Shown here in pieces: positions 1-9,733 of a DNA stretch of 64,000 bases. Location of the stretch: positions 1 through 64,000 of the forward strand of contig JBCBSS010000015.1 in the NCBI GenBank assembly GCA_039819065.1, written 5' to 3'. The position numbers were made by a program, and so were the translations under genes. This stretch comes from JBCBSS01 sp039819065 (GTDB taxonomy: Bacteria; Bacteroidota; Bacteroidia; Cytophagales; Cyclobacteriaceae). Position 1 is the first letter of the stretch. The number at the start of each line of letters is the position of its first letter. The notes beneath the pieces were generated by a model. That model searched no databases, was not told the origin of the DNA, and was given only the letters and a program-made list of their open reading frames with translations.

Positions 1-1
1 A

Positions 2-118
2 TTTGATTTTTTTGGAGAAGAAGAGGAGTTGGAAAATGATCAAGAAATTTACAATACATTATATTCTAACAGGGAGTTAGCTATCAATAAAATAGAAGCC
101 AAAAACTACAGAGGATAG
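2..118 (+). CDS. C-terminal fragment of an unidentified protein
   Basis: An open frame enters from the left edge and stops with TAG at 116-118, giving about 38 residues with an acidic run (EEEELEND) and a basic end. Only the tail is present and I do not recognise the family. The stop lies 6 nt before the yjjG start, so the two genes are probably co-transcribed. The frame could be fortuitous, but its tight spacing to the next gene supports a real coding end. Confidence 0.5.
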   Translation, partial: FDFFGEEEELENDQEIYNTLYSNRELAINKIEAKNYRG

Positions 119-124
119 ACTAAG

Positions 125-820
125 ATGAAGCAATACAAATACATTCTTTTTGATTTGGATCATACGCTGTGGGACTACGACCGCAATGCGAACGAAGTTT
201 TGTTTGACTTGTATGACAAATATGAGTTAGGTGGTGATGGCGGTTATTCTGCCGATGAATTCACAAAAGTGTTTCATAAAGTAAATCGACATCTCTGGTC
301 ACTACATGACGTAGGCAAAATCGGCCGGGAGGATATTAGGGAAGGAAGGTTTAAAAGAGTATTAGAGCAGTTTGATGATAGGAAGGTACAACTGTCCGGG
401 CAGCTGTCAGATGATTATATGTACTTGTGTCCTCGCAAGACGCACACTATTCCGTATGCTATCGAAGTGCTTGATTATCTACACGGCAAGTATCGCATGT
501 ATATTGTGACGAACGGGTTTGAGGATGTGCAGCACATTAAAATCTCTGGAGCAAACCTGACCCATTATTTCGGTGAGGTGATCACTTCGGAAAAGGCGGG
601 CTATAAAAAACCTTCCAAGGAGATTTTTGATCATACGTTGGCACTGGATGGTGCCAAGCCTTATGAAGCAATCATGATCGGTGATAACCTGGATACCGAC
701 ATTCTAGGTGCCCGGAACGCAGATATCGACACCGTGTATTTCAACCCCGATAATAGCGCACACGAGCAAGATGTAACCCATGAAATAGATTGCCTGAGCC
801 GGCTTATGAATATACTCTGA
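125..820 (+). CDS. yjjG: YjjG-family HAD pyrimidine nucleotidase
   Basis: A 231-aa haloacid-dehalogenase-superfamily phosphatase. The nucleophile motif FDLDHTLWDYD places the aspartates at residues 10 and 12. Motif II is the Thr of IVTNGF (about 129), motif III Lys is in KAGYKKP (about 161-162), and motif IV is IGDNLDTDI (about 186-193). The TLWDYD and TNGFEDVQ context is typical of YjjG, a cytosolic 5'-nucleotidase that removes non-canonical pyrimidine nucleotides and so protects DNA. The helical cap lies between about residues 15 and 85. It begins 6 nt after the preceding stop. The family call is firm; the substrate is inferred from the family. Confidence 0.88.
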   Translation: MKQYKYILFDLDHTLWDYDRNANEVLFDLYDKYELGGDGGYSADEFTKVFHKVNRHLWSLHDVGKIGREDIREGRFKRVLEQFDDRKVQLSGQLSDDYMYLCPRKTHTIPYAIEVLDYLHGKYRMYIVTNGFEDVQHIKISGANLTHYFGEVITSEKAGYKKPSKEIFDHTLALDGAKPYEAIMIGDNLDTDILGARNADIDTVYFNPDNSAHEQDVTHEIDCLSRLMNIL

Positions 821-886
821 CAACCTTGGTTTTGGGGGCTGATTAGCTAACTTTGAGGGCGTTCAAAAACAAAAATCAATACAGTC

Positions 887-2518
887 ATGCCCAAAGGATT
901 TTTTGATATTCCCGTACCCAAAAACGAACCCGTTTTATCTTATGCACCCGGCAATCCGGAAACTATTGAGCTACAGAAAACCATCGAAGAACTTCGCTCG
1001 AAGGAAATGGATATTCCAATGTACATTGGAAGCGAAGAGGTGCGCACTGGCAATACAATACGCATTAGCCCACCACACGATCATCAGCATACGCTAGGTC
1101 ACTTTCATGAAGGAGATGCATCACATGTTGAGCAGGCCATCAACAGCGCCTTGGGAGCAAAAACGCTTTGGGCAGAATTAGGCTGGGAGCACAGGGCCAG
1201 TATTTTCTTAAAAGCAGCAGAATTGTTAGCTGGACCATATCGAGCTAAAATCAACGCTGCCACTATGCTGGGGCAGTCAAAAAACCCATTTCAAGCAGAA
1301 ATCGATGCAGCATGTGAATTCATTGACTTCTTGAGGTTCAATGCGCTCTACATGACGGAAATATACAAAGAGCAACCAGGGTCTGCGCCCGGTATTTGGA
1401 ATAGACTAGAATACAGACCTCTTGAGGGCTTTGTATTTGCTATCACCCCATTCAACTTTACTTCTATCGCGGGAAATCTACCTGCATCAGCAGCCTTGAT
1501 GGGTAATGTAGCTATTTGGAAACCGGCATATACTCAGGTTTATTCTGCACAGGTCATCATGGAAGTATTCAAAGAAGCTGGGCTTCCTGACGGTGTTATC
1601 AACCTGATTTATGTAGATGGCCCAGTAGCCGGTGATGTTATTTTCAACCATGCGGACTTTGCCGGTTTGCATTTCACTGGTAGTACAGGTGTGTTCCAAC
1701 AACTGTGGAAGACGATCGGCGCTAACATAGAGAAGTATAAGTCTTATCCTAGAATAGTGGGAGAGACGGGTGGCAAGGATTTTATCATAGCCCATAAATC
1801 GGCCAATGCGAAAGAAGTAGCTACCGCGATAACCAGAGGAGCTTTCGAATTTCAAGGGCAGAAGTGCTCGGCAGCTTCCAGAGCATATGTGCCTTTCAAC
1901 ATTTGGGACGTAGCTAAAGCCCAAATCTTGGAAGATTTAGAAAGTATGAAGATGGGAGGAGTTGAGGATTTCAGCAACTTCTTCAATGCTGTGATAGATG
2001 AAAAAGCCTTTGATAAAATAGCCGGATATATCGAGAAAGCCAGAAGTAATGAGTTGAATGAGATCATTGCCGGTGGTGGGTATGACAAATCAAAAGGGTA
2101 TTTCATAGAGCCAACGGTGATTGTTTCCCAAGACCCTCAATCACTCACCATGTGTGAAGAGATTTTCGGGCCAGTGATTACTATCTACGTTTATAATTCC
2201 GAGAATTTCGAGGAGACCTTAGAATTGGTAAACAGCACATCGCCATACGCATTGACTGGTGCGATATTCTCAAAAGATCGCTATGCGGCTGAGTTGGCTA
2301 CCAAAAAGCTGAGCAATGCTGCTGGTAATTTTTACATCAATGATAAGCCAACCGGAGCGGTAGTTGGTCAGCAGCCTTTTGGAGGTGGCAGGGCATCTGG
2401 TACCAATGATAAAGCAGGTTCTTTACTTAACTTGTTAAGATGGGTTTCTCCTAGAACGATTAAGGAAACTTTTGTACCGCCAACTGATTATCGCTATCCG
2501 TTTCTCGGAGAGAGTTAA
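887..2518 (+). CDS. pruA: 1-pyrroline-5-carboxylate dehydrogenase
   Basis: A 543-aa aldehyde dehydrogenase superfamily enzyme that oxidises glutamate-gamma-semialdehyde/P5C to glutamate with NAD+, the second step of proline catabolism. Visible landmarks are the NAD-site region PFNFTSIAGN (about 188-197), FTGSTGVF, the general base Glu in GETGGKD (about 293) and the catalytic Cys in FQGQKCSAAS (about 327). The C-terminal PFGGGRASGTNDKAG signature is characteristic of monofunctional P5C dehydrogenases. Length matches the family. No proline dehydrogenase gene is adjacent. The start follows an A-rich leader (CAAAAACAAAAATCAATACAG) common in Bacteroidota. A hairpin terminator follows directly. Confidence 0.95.
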   Translation: MPKGFFDIPVPKNEPVLSYAPGNPETIELQKTIEELRSKEMDIPMYIGSEEVRTGNTIRISPPHDHQHTLGHFHEGDASHVEQAINSALGAKTLWAELGWEHRASIFLKAAELLAGPYRAKINAATMLGQSKNPFQAEIDAACEFIDFLRFNALYMTEIYKEQPGSAPGIWNRLEYRPLEGFVFAITPFNFTSIAGNLPASAALMGNVAIWKPAYTQVYSAQVIMEVFKEAGLPDGVINLIYVDGPVAGDVIFNHADFAGLHFTGSTGVFQQLWKTIGANIEKYKSYPRIVGETGGKDFIIAHKSANAKEVATAITRGAFEFQGQKCSAASRAYVPFNIWDVAKAQILEDLESMKMGGVEDFSNFFNAVIDEKAFDKIAGYIEKARSNELNEIIAGGGYDKSKGYFIEPTVIVSQDPQSLTMCEEIFGPVITIYVYNSENFEETLELVNSTSPYALTGAIFSKDRYAAELATKKLSNAAGNFYINDKPTGAVVGQQPFGGGRASGTNDKAGSLLNLLRWVSPRTIKETFVPPTDYRYPFLGES

Positions 2519-2538
2519 TAAATAAGATCTGATTTTAT

Positions 2539-2567
2539 GAGGGTGTCTTTTCAGGTACCCTCTTTTT
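2539..2567 (+). terminator. Rho-independent terminator after pruA
   Basis: Stem GAGGGT (2539-2544) pairs with ACCCTC (2557-2562) and is followed by five T residues. It lies 20 nt after the pruA stop and separates it from the convergent histidine kinase gene. Confidence 0.75.
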
Positions 2568-2577
2568 ATGCTCTAAC

Positions 2578-4857
2578 CTATCCTTCTGCTTTCTGGCACA
2601 TCAATACTTCGCAGATAGCAGCATTCAGCAAATCTGGTTTCACAGGTTTGGTGACATAATGATCCATGCCTATAGACAGGCACTTTTCACGTTCCCCTTT
2701 AATGGCGCTGGCGGTCAGTGCAATGATAGGTATCTCATTTTTCGGCGCAGTTAACTCGCTCCTGATCAATTCCGTCGCCTCATAACCACTCATTTCAGGC
2801 ATATTGATATCCATTAATACCAAGTCGTAGTCCTTTTTCTCAACCTCCTCTACAGCGATCTTACCATTGATAACAATGTCGGATGCGATACCCCAACCGT
2901 CTAGAATAGCCTTGATCAATAATTGGTTGATCTTATAATCTTCTGCTACCAATACTTTCAAACCGGTTAGGTCGGTCTTTTCCATGGGTTCACTTTCTTT
3001 TATACCTTCAGACACAGATACCTTTAGTGGCATGGCAAAGAAGAATTTACTGCCTTTGCCAAGTTCACTTTCCGCCCAGATATCACCTCCCATCAGATTG
3101 ACGAGTCGTTTTACTATGGCAAGACCCAAACCCGTTCCACCGAATTTTCGGGTGGTGCTTGCACTGGCCTGCGTAAAGGAGTCGAAAACCATCTCTAGTT
3201 TTTCGGGGCTAATGCCAATGCCACTATCCGCTACACAGAAGAGTAAATGGGCTTGTTCACTGTCGATCTTTTTGAGCTTGACAGATAGCTGGACCTTGCC
3301 ATTTTCAGTGAACTTCATTGCATTTCCCAGCAAGTTGGTGATCACCTGATTGATCCTAACCGGGTCGCCATCCAATAATTCTGGAATGTTCTTATCCACG
3401 GATTGCTCAAGCAGAATACCTTTTTCTTCCGCTTTAAATGTGAATGACTTGGTGGTGTTGTCAATCAATTCAGTCAAACGGAAGGCAATTTCTTCAAGCT
3501 CTATCTTACCAGATTCGATTTTTGAGAAATCGAGAATGTCATTGATGATCACCAAGAGGTTATCGGATGAATTCTTAATAGCATCTAAGAACTCCCTTTG
3601 CTTTTTGTTAATGCGGCTTTTAATGAGTAATTCGGTAAAGCCCATTATACCATTGAGGGGAGTCCTGATTTCATGACTCATGCTAGCCAGGAACTGATCT
3701 TTGGCCCTTTGTGATGCTTCCGCTGAATCACGGGCATGAATGAGTTCTTCCTCGATTTCCTTCGATTTCGTGATGTCGCTTTCAATGGCTACGAAATTGA
3801 CTAACTCACCATTGTCGTCAAAGACAGGATTGATGATTAACCTTAACCAATATTTTTCTCCTGCTTTAGTGTAGTTGATGATTTCCTCATCCACGTAATG
3901 GCCATTTTTCAGATGCTTGCTAATTCTAGCAACAGTATTCAGATCGGTTTCTTCTCCTTGTAAGAAAGCACTCGGCTTCATTCCTTTAACTTCACTTAAC
4001 TGATACCCTGTCAGTTTAGTGAAACCCATGTTTACCCATTCTACAAGGCCATTGGCACAGGTGATCACAACGGCATTACTAGTGTGACTGGCCACCATGG
4101 ATAACGTCCTCAATTCCTTTTCGGAATGCTTTAGTTTGTTTTGAGTCTGCTCAAGGCTGTTTACAGCTACTTCGTATTTTTTAAGGAGTATATCTTGGGC
4201 CTCAAATGTATAGGCCGTTATATCACCGTTGCGGTTTCTAACTTTAGAGCAAGAGAGCAGGATAGGGACCTTGTCGCCATTTCTGGCTAACATACACGTT
4301 TCAAAATTTTGAATTGGGTCACCATTGCGCAACGCTTTCGCCAACCGTTCCCACTCCTTGAGTAAGTTCTTGACGTGGTTCCCTGTCAATTGATGTTCCG
4401 ACCAACCTCCTGCTCTACAGAGCCATTTATTAACCAGGTTAATGGTAAAATCAGGCTCGCAAACGATGAGCCCACTGCTGGTGGAATTAAGAATTCGAGT
4501 AAGGTATTTTTTGGAAATGGTGGTTTTGGATAAATCCCTGGTAGTAAGATAACCAGTGTACATAACAAGACATACATAAGCCGAGCCACCTAATAGAATC
4601 CAATCAACCAGTAGTGTATGCTTGATTACGTCCTCCTCAAGAAAGAGCAAACTACAGAACGCTACAGTGAATAGTACCACTAAAGCAGTAGCCAAAGTCC
4701 ATTGTAAACCATAGCGCTCGAAGTCCATGATCCGCTTCATTCTGTAAGACCAATAAAGGGAGTAGAGAAGAATTGATATACTTGTGATCAACAATGTCCA
4801 GGCCATTACTTCATGCGTTAAGCTTATGAAGTTAAAGGCGGAAGCATAATTGCTCAA
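2578..4857 (-). CDS. Membrane hybrid histidine kinase with two PAS domains and receiver
   Basis: A 759-aa hybrid sensor kinase. Three hydrophobic segments lie near residues 17-36, 50-72 and 84-103. Two PAS domains follow (about 118-225 and 250-365). The HisKA domain has its phospho-accepting His in ASMSHEIRTPLNG (about His395). The HATPase domain shows N box NLLGNAMKF, G1 ADSGIG and G2 GGTGLGL. A C-terminal receiver has the phospho-acceptor in LVLMDINMPEM (about Asp683) and Lys in ALTAS...YVTKP. No extracellular sensor domain is evident, so the signal is probably sensed in the membrane or by the PAS domains. No output regulator is adjacent, which makes it an orphan hybrid kinase. Target genes are unknown. 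Confidence 0.92.
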   Translation of the reverse strand: MSNYASAFNFISLTHEVMAWTLLITSISILLYSLYWSYRMKRIMDFERYGLQWTLATALVVLFTVAFCSLLFLEEDVIKHTLLVDWILLGGSAYVCLVMYTGYLTTRDLSKTTISKKYLTRILNSTSSGLIVCEPDFTINLVNKWLCRAGGWSEHQLTGNHVKNLLKEWERLAKALRNGDPIQNFETCMLARNGDKVPILLSCSKVRNRNGDITAYTFEAQDILLKKYEVAVNSLEQTQNKLKHSEKELRTLSMVASHTSNAVVITCANGLVEWVNMGFTKLTGYQLSEVKGMKPSAFLQGEETDLNTVARISKHLKNGHYVDEEIINYTKAGEKYWLRLIINPVFDDNGELVNFVAIESDITKSKEIEEELIHARDSAEASQRAKDQFLASMSHEIRTPLNGIMGFTELLIKSRINKKQREFLDAIKNSSDNLLVIINDILDFSKIESGKIELEEIAFRLTELIDNTTKSFTFKAEEKGILLEQSVDKNIPELLDGDPVRINQVITNLLGNAMKFTENGKVQLSVKLKKIDSEQAHLLFCVADSGIGISPEKLEMVFDSFTQASASTTRKFGGTGLGLAIVKRLVNLMGGDIWAESELGKGSKFFFAMPLKVSVSEGIKESEPMEKTDLTGLKVLVAEDYKINQLLIKAILDGWGIASDIVINGKIAVEEVEKKDYDLVLMDINMPEMSGYEATELIRSELTAPKNEIPIIALTASAIKGEREKCLSIGMDHYVTKPVKPDLLNAAICEVLMCQKAEG

Positions 4858-4880
4858 TAGAGGAAATGCCCATTACAGAA

Positions 4881-4918
4881 GTTCAGCATTGCTCCTACTA
4901 GTGGGACAGATGCTGAAC
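4881..4918. repeat. 38-nt interrupted palindrome between kinase and DsbA-like genes
   Basis: GTTCAGCAT (4881-4889) is the exact reverse complement of ATGCTGAAC (4910-4918). Inside are further matching arms (TCC/GGA) around a central ACTAGT. The minus-strand transcript of the DsbA-like gene would fold it as a strong hairpin just after its stop codon, but without a following T run. It may act as a processing or attenuation hairpin, or as a protein-binding palindrome upstream of the kinase gene. Confidence 0.55.
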
Positions 4919-4947
4919 AAAAAGGCAGAAGGCCTGAATACCCGATG

Positions 4948-5676
4948 TTACCTGGCCTCTTCCTCTTTTAGGCTGAGAATATGGTCTATTTGCTCTTTCA
5001 TGATGTCAAAAGTGGCATACCCGTAAGTGACCCTATACATCTGCTCCCCTTTCTTAAGCAAAACAGTCGGATAACCACTGATTCCCCAACCTCTGTTCAT
5101 GACAAATTCGTCATAGGTAGCTTTCTTTATTGCTTCGCTTTCAAATTTTTCTGTGAATTCAGAGAATGAAATATTGAATGCCTGGCAAATGCTTTCGTAG
5201 AATTCAATTTGAGTAGGGTCTTCAGATGCCACGTAAAACTTTTTCTTAATTGCTGAGAAGAATTCTAATTCATCGCCGTTCAATAGTGGTCTCGCTGCGA
5301 CCATAGCGCGACAGGCGGGCTCAGTATCATAATTGAATTCCTCCTTGTCGAATAGCTTATATCCAAAGGGTTGACCGCTTCGTGCATTCACTTCCTCCCA
5401 ATGGTGCTTGAGGAAAGCTTTCATCTCATCATTCCAAGGGTCTCCGCCGCCAGGCCTTAGACCTCCCACTACGATGTTGAAGCTTACGTTTTGTGTTTTG
5501 TAGTGGTCGCGCAATGTTTTGAGTGCCGGAGATATACCCCAACACCATGAACACATAGGGTCACCGACGTAGATAATCTCCGCTTCTGGTTTGGTAATGG
5601 CCTTTTCTTGATTGAATCCTTCTAATGGAGCAGGGGTGCATTCACCCGTTACAGGGTCGCAATACGGTTCAGTCAT
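4948..5676 (-). CDS. DsbA-family (FrnE-like) thiol oxidoreductase
   Basis: A 242-aa protein with a thioredoxin fold and the redox motif CSWC (Cys42-Cys45) in GDPMCSWCWGISPAL. The cis-Pro region is GISGYPTVLL near residue 200. The PMCSWCWG context resembles the cytoplasmic FrnE/DsbA-like group rather than periplasmic DsbA, and no signal peptide is present. An N-terminal Cys pair (CDPVTGEC) could be an extra metal or redox site. The substrate is unknown. It is transcribed towards the histidine kinase gene, 90 nt away, with the palindrome in between. Confidence 0.82.
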   Translation of the reverse strand: MTEPYCDPVTGECTPAPLEGFNQEKAITKPEAEIIYVGDPMCSWCWGISPALKTLRDHYKTQNVSFNIVVGGLRPGGGDPWNDEMKAFLKHHWEEVNARSGQPFGYKLFDKEEFNYDTEPACRAMVAARPLLNGDELEFFSAIKKKFYVASEDPTQIEFYESICQAFNISFSEFTEKFESEAIKKATYDEFVMNRGWGISGYPTVLLKKGEQMYRVTYGYATFDIMKEQIDHILSLKEEEAR

Positions 5677-5964
5677 GGTATCTAAGAGATTCTGGGTTTA
5701 GTTTATAACATATCCTTGATGCTTGTTGCCAATTTCTTAGTCGCTAATTGTATCAGATAAATCAGATAACGACTAAAATCTTTTCTGGCATCATGAATAC
5801 CGAACACCCTCTATTTAGTTTCAGTTCAGAATCTGCCTTCCCGGCTGATATACCATTCACTAAGTGGTAAGTAAGTATTCAGGAAGCTTTAGGCCGCCAA
5901 TAGGTAAAATATTATCGGACTTTACCGGCTACTCTTCCAAAAAGCTCATTTTTCATAAAAAAAC

Positions 5965-7497
5965 ATGAAAATCAAATACCTGCTTACCACGTCATTGATA
6001 TTGGCTTACTTGAACCTGAACGCTCAGCAATTTACACTGATTACAGAAGGGGCAATCGCTACAGATACCACCAATACAAATGGCGCCAGCTTTGTGGACT
6101 ACGACAACGACGGTGATCTGGACGTATTTCTTTCTAATGCCAATGCCCCCTTTGGTTTTAATAGCTTATATAGAAATGACGGCAATGATAAGTTCACAAA
6201 AATAGATGCCGGGGAGATCACTGGTATGCAAACAATCACTTTCGGACATACGTGGGGCGACTATGACAATGATGGTTTAAAGGATCTTTTTGTGGTCAAT
6301 GCATTTACCTCTATAGGTTCACTACTTTATAGAAACCTCGGTAATGACAAGTTCCAGAGAATGGAATTCTACAATACCGGCAGGGACAATGTACTGGGCT
6401 TTGCGGCCAATTGGTCAGATATCGACAACGATGGTCTTTTGGATATCACAGTCATACACCCCGCCGGTGGTTTTGTGGGTTTGCCCACCACCAGCAATTT
6501 TATCTTCAAGAATAATGGAGACCAGTTCGGTAGCTTTACACCAGTGCTGACTACGCCTATTACACGTGGCACTGCTCCTTTTACCAATGCTACTTGGGCA
6601 GATTATGATCAAGATGGAGATCAAGACTTGTTCATTGGTAGTGGGCCGGCCAACGGCACCAAAAGACCTGATTACCATTTTAAAAACCTACACAAAGAGA
6701 CCGGCCAGATCAGCTTTCAAAGAATAACCAATCAGGTTTTTGCTCAGGACTCTTTGGATGGGCAGACCTGGAACTGGATCGACTATGATAATGACGGTGA
6801 TTTGGATGTCTATATGACCAATTGGGGTGGCTCTTTCGGAGGCATCAAAAACAACTTATATAGAAACGATGGCGACACTATTATCAGAATCAATGAAGGC
6901 GACATCGTTAACGATGTAGGTATTTCATTGGCTAATGTATGGGCAGACTTTGATAATGATGGTGATCTGGATGTATACGTCGGCAACGGTGGGGGTCAAC
7001 TGAATCGGTACTACGAAAACCAGGGCAATGGTACATTCAAGAGTATTACCCAAGGTCATTTCGTTGAACAAGCCAAGAATACATGGGGTGTGAGTGCAGG
7101 AGACTATAACAATGATGGTAGAATAGATCTGCTTGTATCGAATAAAACCGGTTACATCAGAGGAGGAGATGTGAATTTCCTCTACAGAAACGACAGCGAT
7201 AACGGTTACAATTGGCTCACTATCGAGTGTGTCGGAGAGAAATCGAATAGATCAGGAATAGGTGCAAGGATTAAGCTGACTGCCAAAATCGATGGCAAAA
7301 ATGTAACACAGTATAGAGAGATTGGGGCCAACGCCACATTTCTTGGTAATAACGACATTCGGGCTCATTTTGGGCTTAAGAAATCCAAAACCATAGATAG
7401 CATTGAGATCACCTGGCCTTCCGGACAGGTAGATACCTACCAAAAAATAAAAGTCAATCAACTGCTAAAAGCCAAGGAAGGAAAATCACTTGAATAG
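5965..7497 (+). CDS. Secreted FG-GAP/VCBS repeat protein with ASPIC/UnbV domain
   Basis: A 510-aa protein beginning with a signal peptide (about residues 1-20, ending LNLNAQ). At least six repeats carry the calcium-binding core D-x-D-x-DG (DYDNDGDLDVF, DYDNDGLKDLF, DIDNDGLLDIT, DYDQDGDQDLF, DYDNDGDLDVY, DFDNDGDLDVY), as in integrin-like beta propellers. The last about 90 residues (WLTIECVG to the end, with SIEITWPSGQVD) match the ASPIC/UnbV domain. It is probably a surface-exposed or secreted calcium-stabilised propeller. The ATG follows AAAAAAAC. Neighbours do not suggest a partner; function beyond adhesion or binding is not inferable. Confidence 0.88.
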   Translation: MKIKYLLTTSLILAYLNLNAQQFTLITEGAIATDTTNTNGASFVDYDNDGDLDVFLSNANAPFGFNSLYRNDGNDKFTKIDAGEITGMQTITFGHTWGDYDNDGLKDLFVVNAFTSIGSLLYRNLGNDKFQRMEFYNTGRDNVLGFAANWSDIDNDGLLDITVIHPAGGFVGLPTTSNFIFKNNGDQFGSFTPVLTTPITRGTAPFTNATWADYDQDGDQDLFIGSGPANGTKRPDYHFKNLHKETGQISFQRITNQVFAQDSLDGQTWNWIDYDNDGDLDVYMTNWGGSFGGIKNNLYRNDGDTIIRINEGDIVNDVGISLANVWADFDNDGDLDVYVGNGGGQLNRYYENQGNGTFKSITQGHFVEQAKNTWGVSAGDYNNDGRIDLLVSNKTGYIRGGDVNFLYRNDSDNGYNWLTIECVGEKSNRSGIGARIKLTAKIDGKNVTQYREIGANATFLGNNDIRAHFGLKKSKTIDSIEITWPSGQVDTYQKIKVNQLLKAKEGKSLE

Positions 7498-7641
7498 GAT
7501 AATAAATGGCACCAAACCTTAAGAACTTCCTGTAGCAGACATTTTTCAAACTTTTTGGACTAAATCACCAAGTCTTTGATTGATTTTTCACTGATTTTTG
7601 CCTGTGATAATCAGAGGTGCTTTTGGCTCCGTTGAGTTATT

Positions 7642-8490
7642 ATGATTATAAAACACCAACAATTTGATCTATTAGGTAAGAAAATACTGGAGAGAGCGGT
7701 TTTTCAAGCGCCAATTCGAGAACCCCGTGCCTTGAGCGAAGAAGCCTGTTTTCTTTATAGCGTTCAAGGGACACTCGAACTATATGCCGCGACAGAAAAA
7801 GTAAACTTGAGTTCCAATGAAGGCATTGTTATGCGATGCGGTAATTACCTAGCCAGTCACATCAAAACCGACGATCAACCATCAGAAGCCATTGCCGTAC
7901 ACTTTTACCCTGATGTTTTGGAATTTGTCTATAAAGACGGTTTGCCGGATGCGATTACTCAGGCTATTAGTGGTACTAGTGAAAGTAAGCAAATCGCCAG
8001 GGTAGAAATCGATCATATGCTTACCAATTATGTAGAAGGGCTATTGTTCTATTTGAAAAATACAGAACTGATCAATGAAGAGTTGATTACGCTAAAGATA
8101 AAAGAACTGATTATGTTATTGGTCAATGCTGATTCGACATATTCCCAGCAAGTGAAAGGTATATTGAGGAATATGTTCAATCCTTTAGAAGCCACTTTCC
8201 GGGACATGATTCAGGCGCATTTATACGAAAACCTGAACCTACAGGAACTGGCGACGCTAACTAATCTTAGCCTTTCTTCTTTCAAGAGAAAGTTTCAAAG
8301 TGTGTACCATGAAACACCTGCTAAGTATTTCCGTGAGCAAAGGCTAAGAAGGGCATCGGAACTTCTTAAACAAGGTGAAATGAGAGTAAAAGACATTTGC
8401 TATCAATCAGGTTTCAACGACGTCACCAGCTTTACCAAATTGTTTACATCCTATTATGGAGCATCCCCTACGAAGTTCAGGGAGCAGTAG
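7642..8490 (+). CDS. AraC-family transcriptional regulator
   Basis: A 282-aa regulator with an N-terminal cupin-like sensor region (about 1-160) and two C-terminal helix-turn-helix units (about 183-282). The second unit contains VKDICYQSGFNDVTSFTKLF followed by YYGASPTKFREQ, the classical AraC signature. The N-terminal half resembles the ExsA-type sensor fold, but the ligand cannot be read from sequence. The ATG follows GAGTTATT. It stands alone, with 151 nt upstream and 242 nt downstream before a second AraC gene of a different subgroup. Confidence 0.87.
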   Translation: MIIKHQQFDLLGKKILERAVFQAPIREPRALSEEACFLYSVQGTLELYAATEKVNLSSNEGIVMRCGNYLASHIKTDDQPSEAIAVHFYPDVLEFVYKDGLPDAITQAISGTSESKQIARVEIDHMLTNYVEGLLFYLKNTELINEELITLKIKELIMLLVNADSTYSQQVKGILRNMFNPLEATFRDMIQAHLYENLNLQELATLTNLSLSSFKRKFQSVYHETPAKYFREQRLRRASELLKQGEMRVKDICYQSGFNDVTSFTKLFTSYYGASPTKFREQ

Positions 8491-8732
8491 TAAATGGATA
8501 GTGTTCGTATGCTTTTAGTTTAGCTCATTTCTAAGGCATTCAAATGTACCCTTCAACGCAGACTCCCGATTCTGACATTCATACCGGCTATTTCGAAAAT
8601 AATAGACGGTGGATCAGAATCTTTACCTCCTACCACACCGATTAATTACCTGGAAAACAGAAACAGAATTCATCGCGTCAGTACTGAAATCTCTATATTT
8701 AAGTAGGAAGTTTAAACATTCGAACCACTAAA

Positions 8733-9626
8733 TTGCCGAGACGCGAAACCCAACATACGCCATATCATAGCCTATCTTCAATTCTGAATTTAGGTGAAAG
8801 CCAAACTGGTGTATATGTTGGCAAACCCAGCTTTAATGAAGCGCTACAACAACCCCACAGAAGTGCTTACTATTGTATTTTATTACTCACCGAAGGCACA
8901 ATTCAGCAAGCTATTAACATTCAAGAAAACCTGTTGCAACCCGGGTGCATGGCTTTCACGAGCCCAGGTATAATCAATTGGTGGACACCACAAACCGAAC
9001 GCCTTGATGGATATTCTTTGATGTTTACCGCTGATTTCTATAGCCAAGGCACTAATGATGTCATCGATCTTAATCGCTTCCCGTTCTTCCAATGGGATGC
9101 TGTTCATAGCATTCATCTGAATGCATCACACCAGCGAGAAATAGAGGTGCTCATGGATCGGATGATCAAAGAGTACGAGAATAAAAAGCTAAAGAGCGAT
9201 TCAGCTATCCGATCCCTAATCAATATTTTATTGATAGAACTGGAACGTATCTACATCGATATTGTCTCCTTTGAAGAAGAAAATATGCCAAAAGGTATTA
9301 AGCTGGCAAGCTCTTTCAAATGTATGGTCAGTCATCAATTTAGGGAAAACCGTTTGGTTCAGGAGTACGCAGAGATGCTAAATGTTACGGCTAATCATTT
9401 GAACGATACGGTTAAGTCAGTGACAGGAAAATCGGCCGGTGCGCTTATCAATGACATGACCATTTTGGAGAGTAAGATATTATTAGATCAGACAGACCTG
9501 ACCATAGCTGAAATTGCCTACCACCTTAATTTCAAGGACCCATCCTACTTTGGCCGTTTTTTCAAAAAACATACTGGACTTACTCCCTTGATTTACCGAA
9601 CCAAACAAGATCCAACACAGCTTTGA
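8733..9626 (+). CDS. AraC-family regulator (TTG start)
   Basis: A 297-aa regulator of the subgroup shared with the genes at 23512, 29022 and 36125: a cupin-like N-terminal domain of about 170 residues, then EYAEMLNVTANHLNDTVK and a final HTH with IAYHLNFKDPSYFGRFFKKH. No ATG lies in frame before residue 73, which would cut the sensor domain, so the TTG at 8733 is the best start. The next gene on the same strand, a TauD-type dioxygenase, begins about 110 nt downstream and is the obvious candidate target. The inducer is unknown. Confidence 0.83.
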   Translation: MPRRETQHTPYHSLSSILNLGESQTGVYVGKPSFNEALQQPHRSAYYCILLLTEGTIQQAINIQENLLQPGCMAFTSPGIINWWTPQTERLDGYSLMFTADFYSQGTNDVIDLNRFPFFQWDAVHSIHLNASHQREIEVLMDRMIKEYENKKLKSDSAIRSLINILLIELERIYIDIVSFEEENMPKGIKLASSFKCMVSHQFRENRLVQEYAEMLNVTANHLNDTVKSVTGKSAGALINDMTILESKILLDQTDLTIAEIAYHLNFKDPSYFGRFFKKHTGLTPLIYRTKQDPTQL

Positions 9627-9733
9627 TTGTGATTTTACTTGATCCGTGAATTGTACCATACAAGGAGGTTTTTGTGCCTCCACCCGTACAGGAACTGCAC
9701 GTTGAATTGAGTAGAATCAAAAAAACAATCATC

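Noticed and set aside
7595..7626. TTTTGCC and TTTTGGCTCC upstream of the AraC gene at 7642 as a fourth operator
   Set aside because: Half-site spacing is 25 rather than 21 nt and the flanking consensus is absent.
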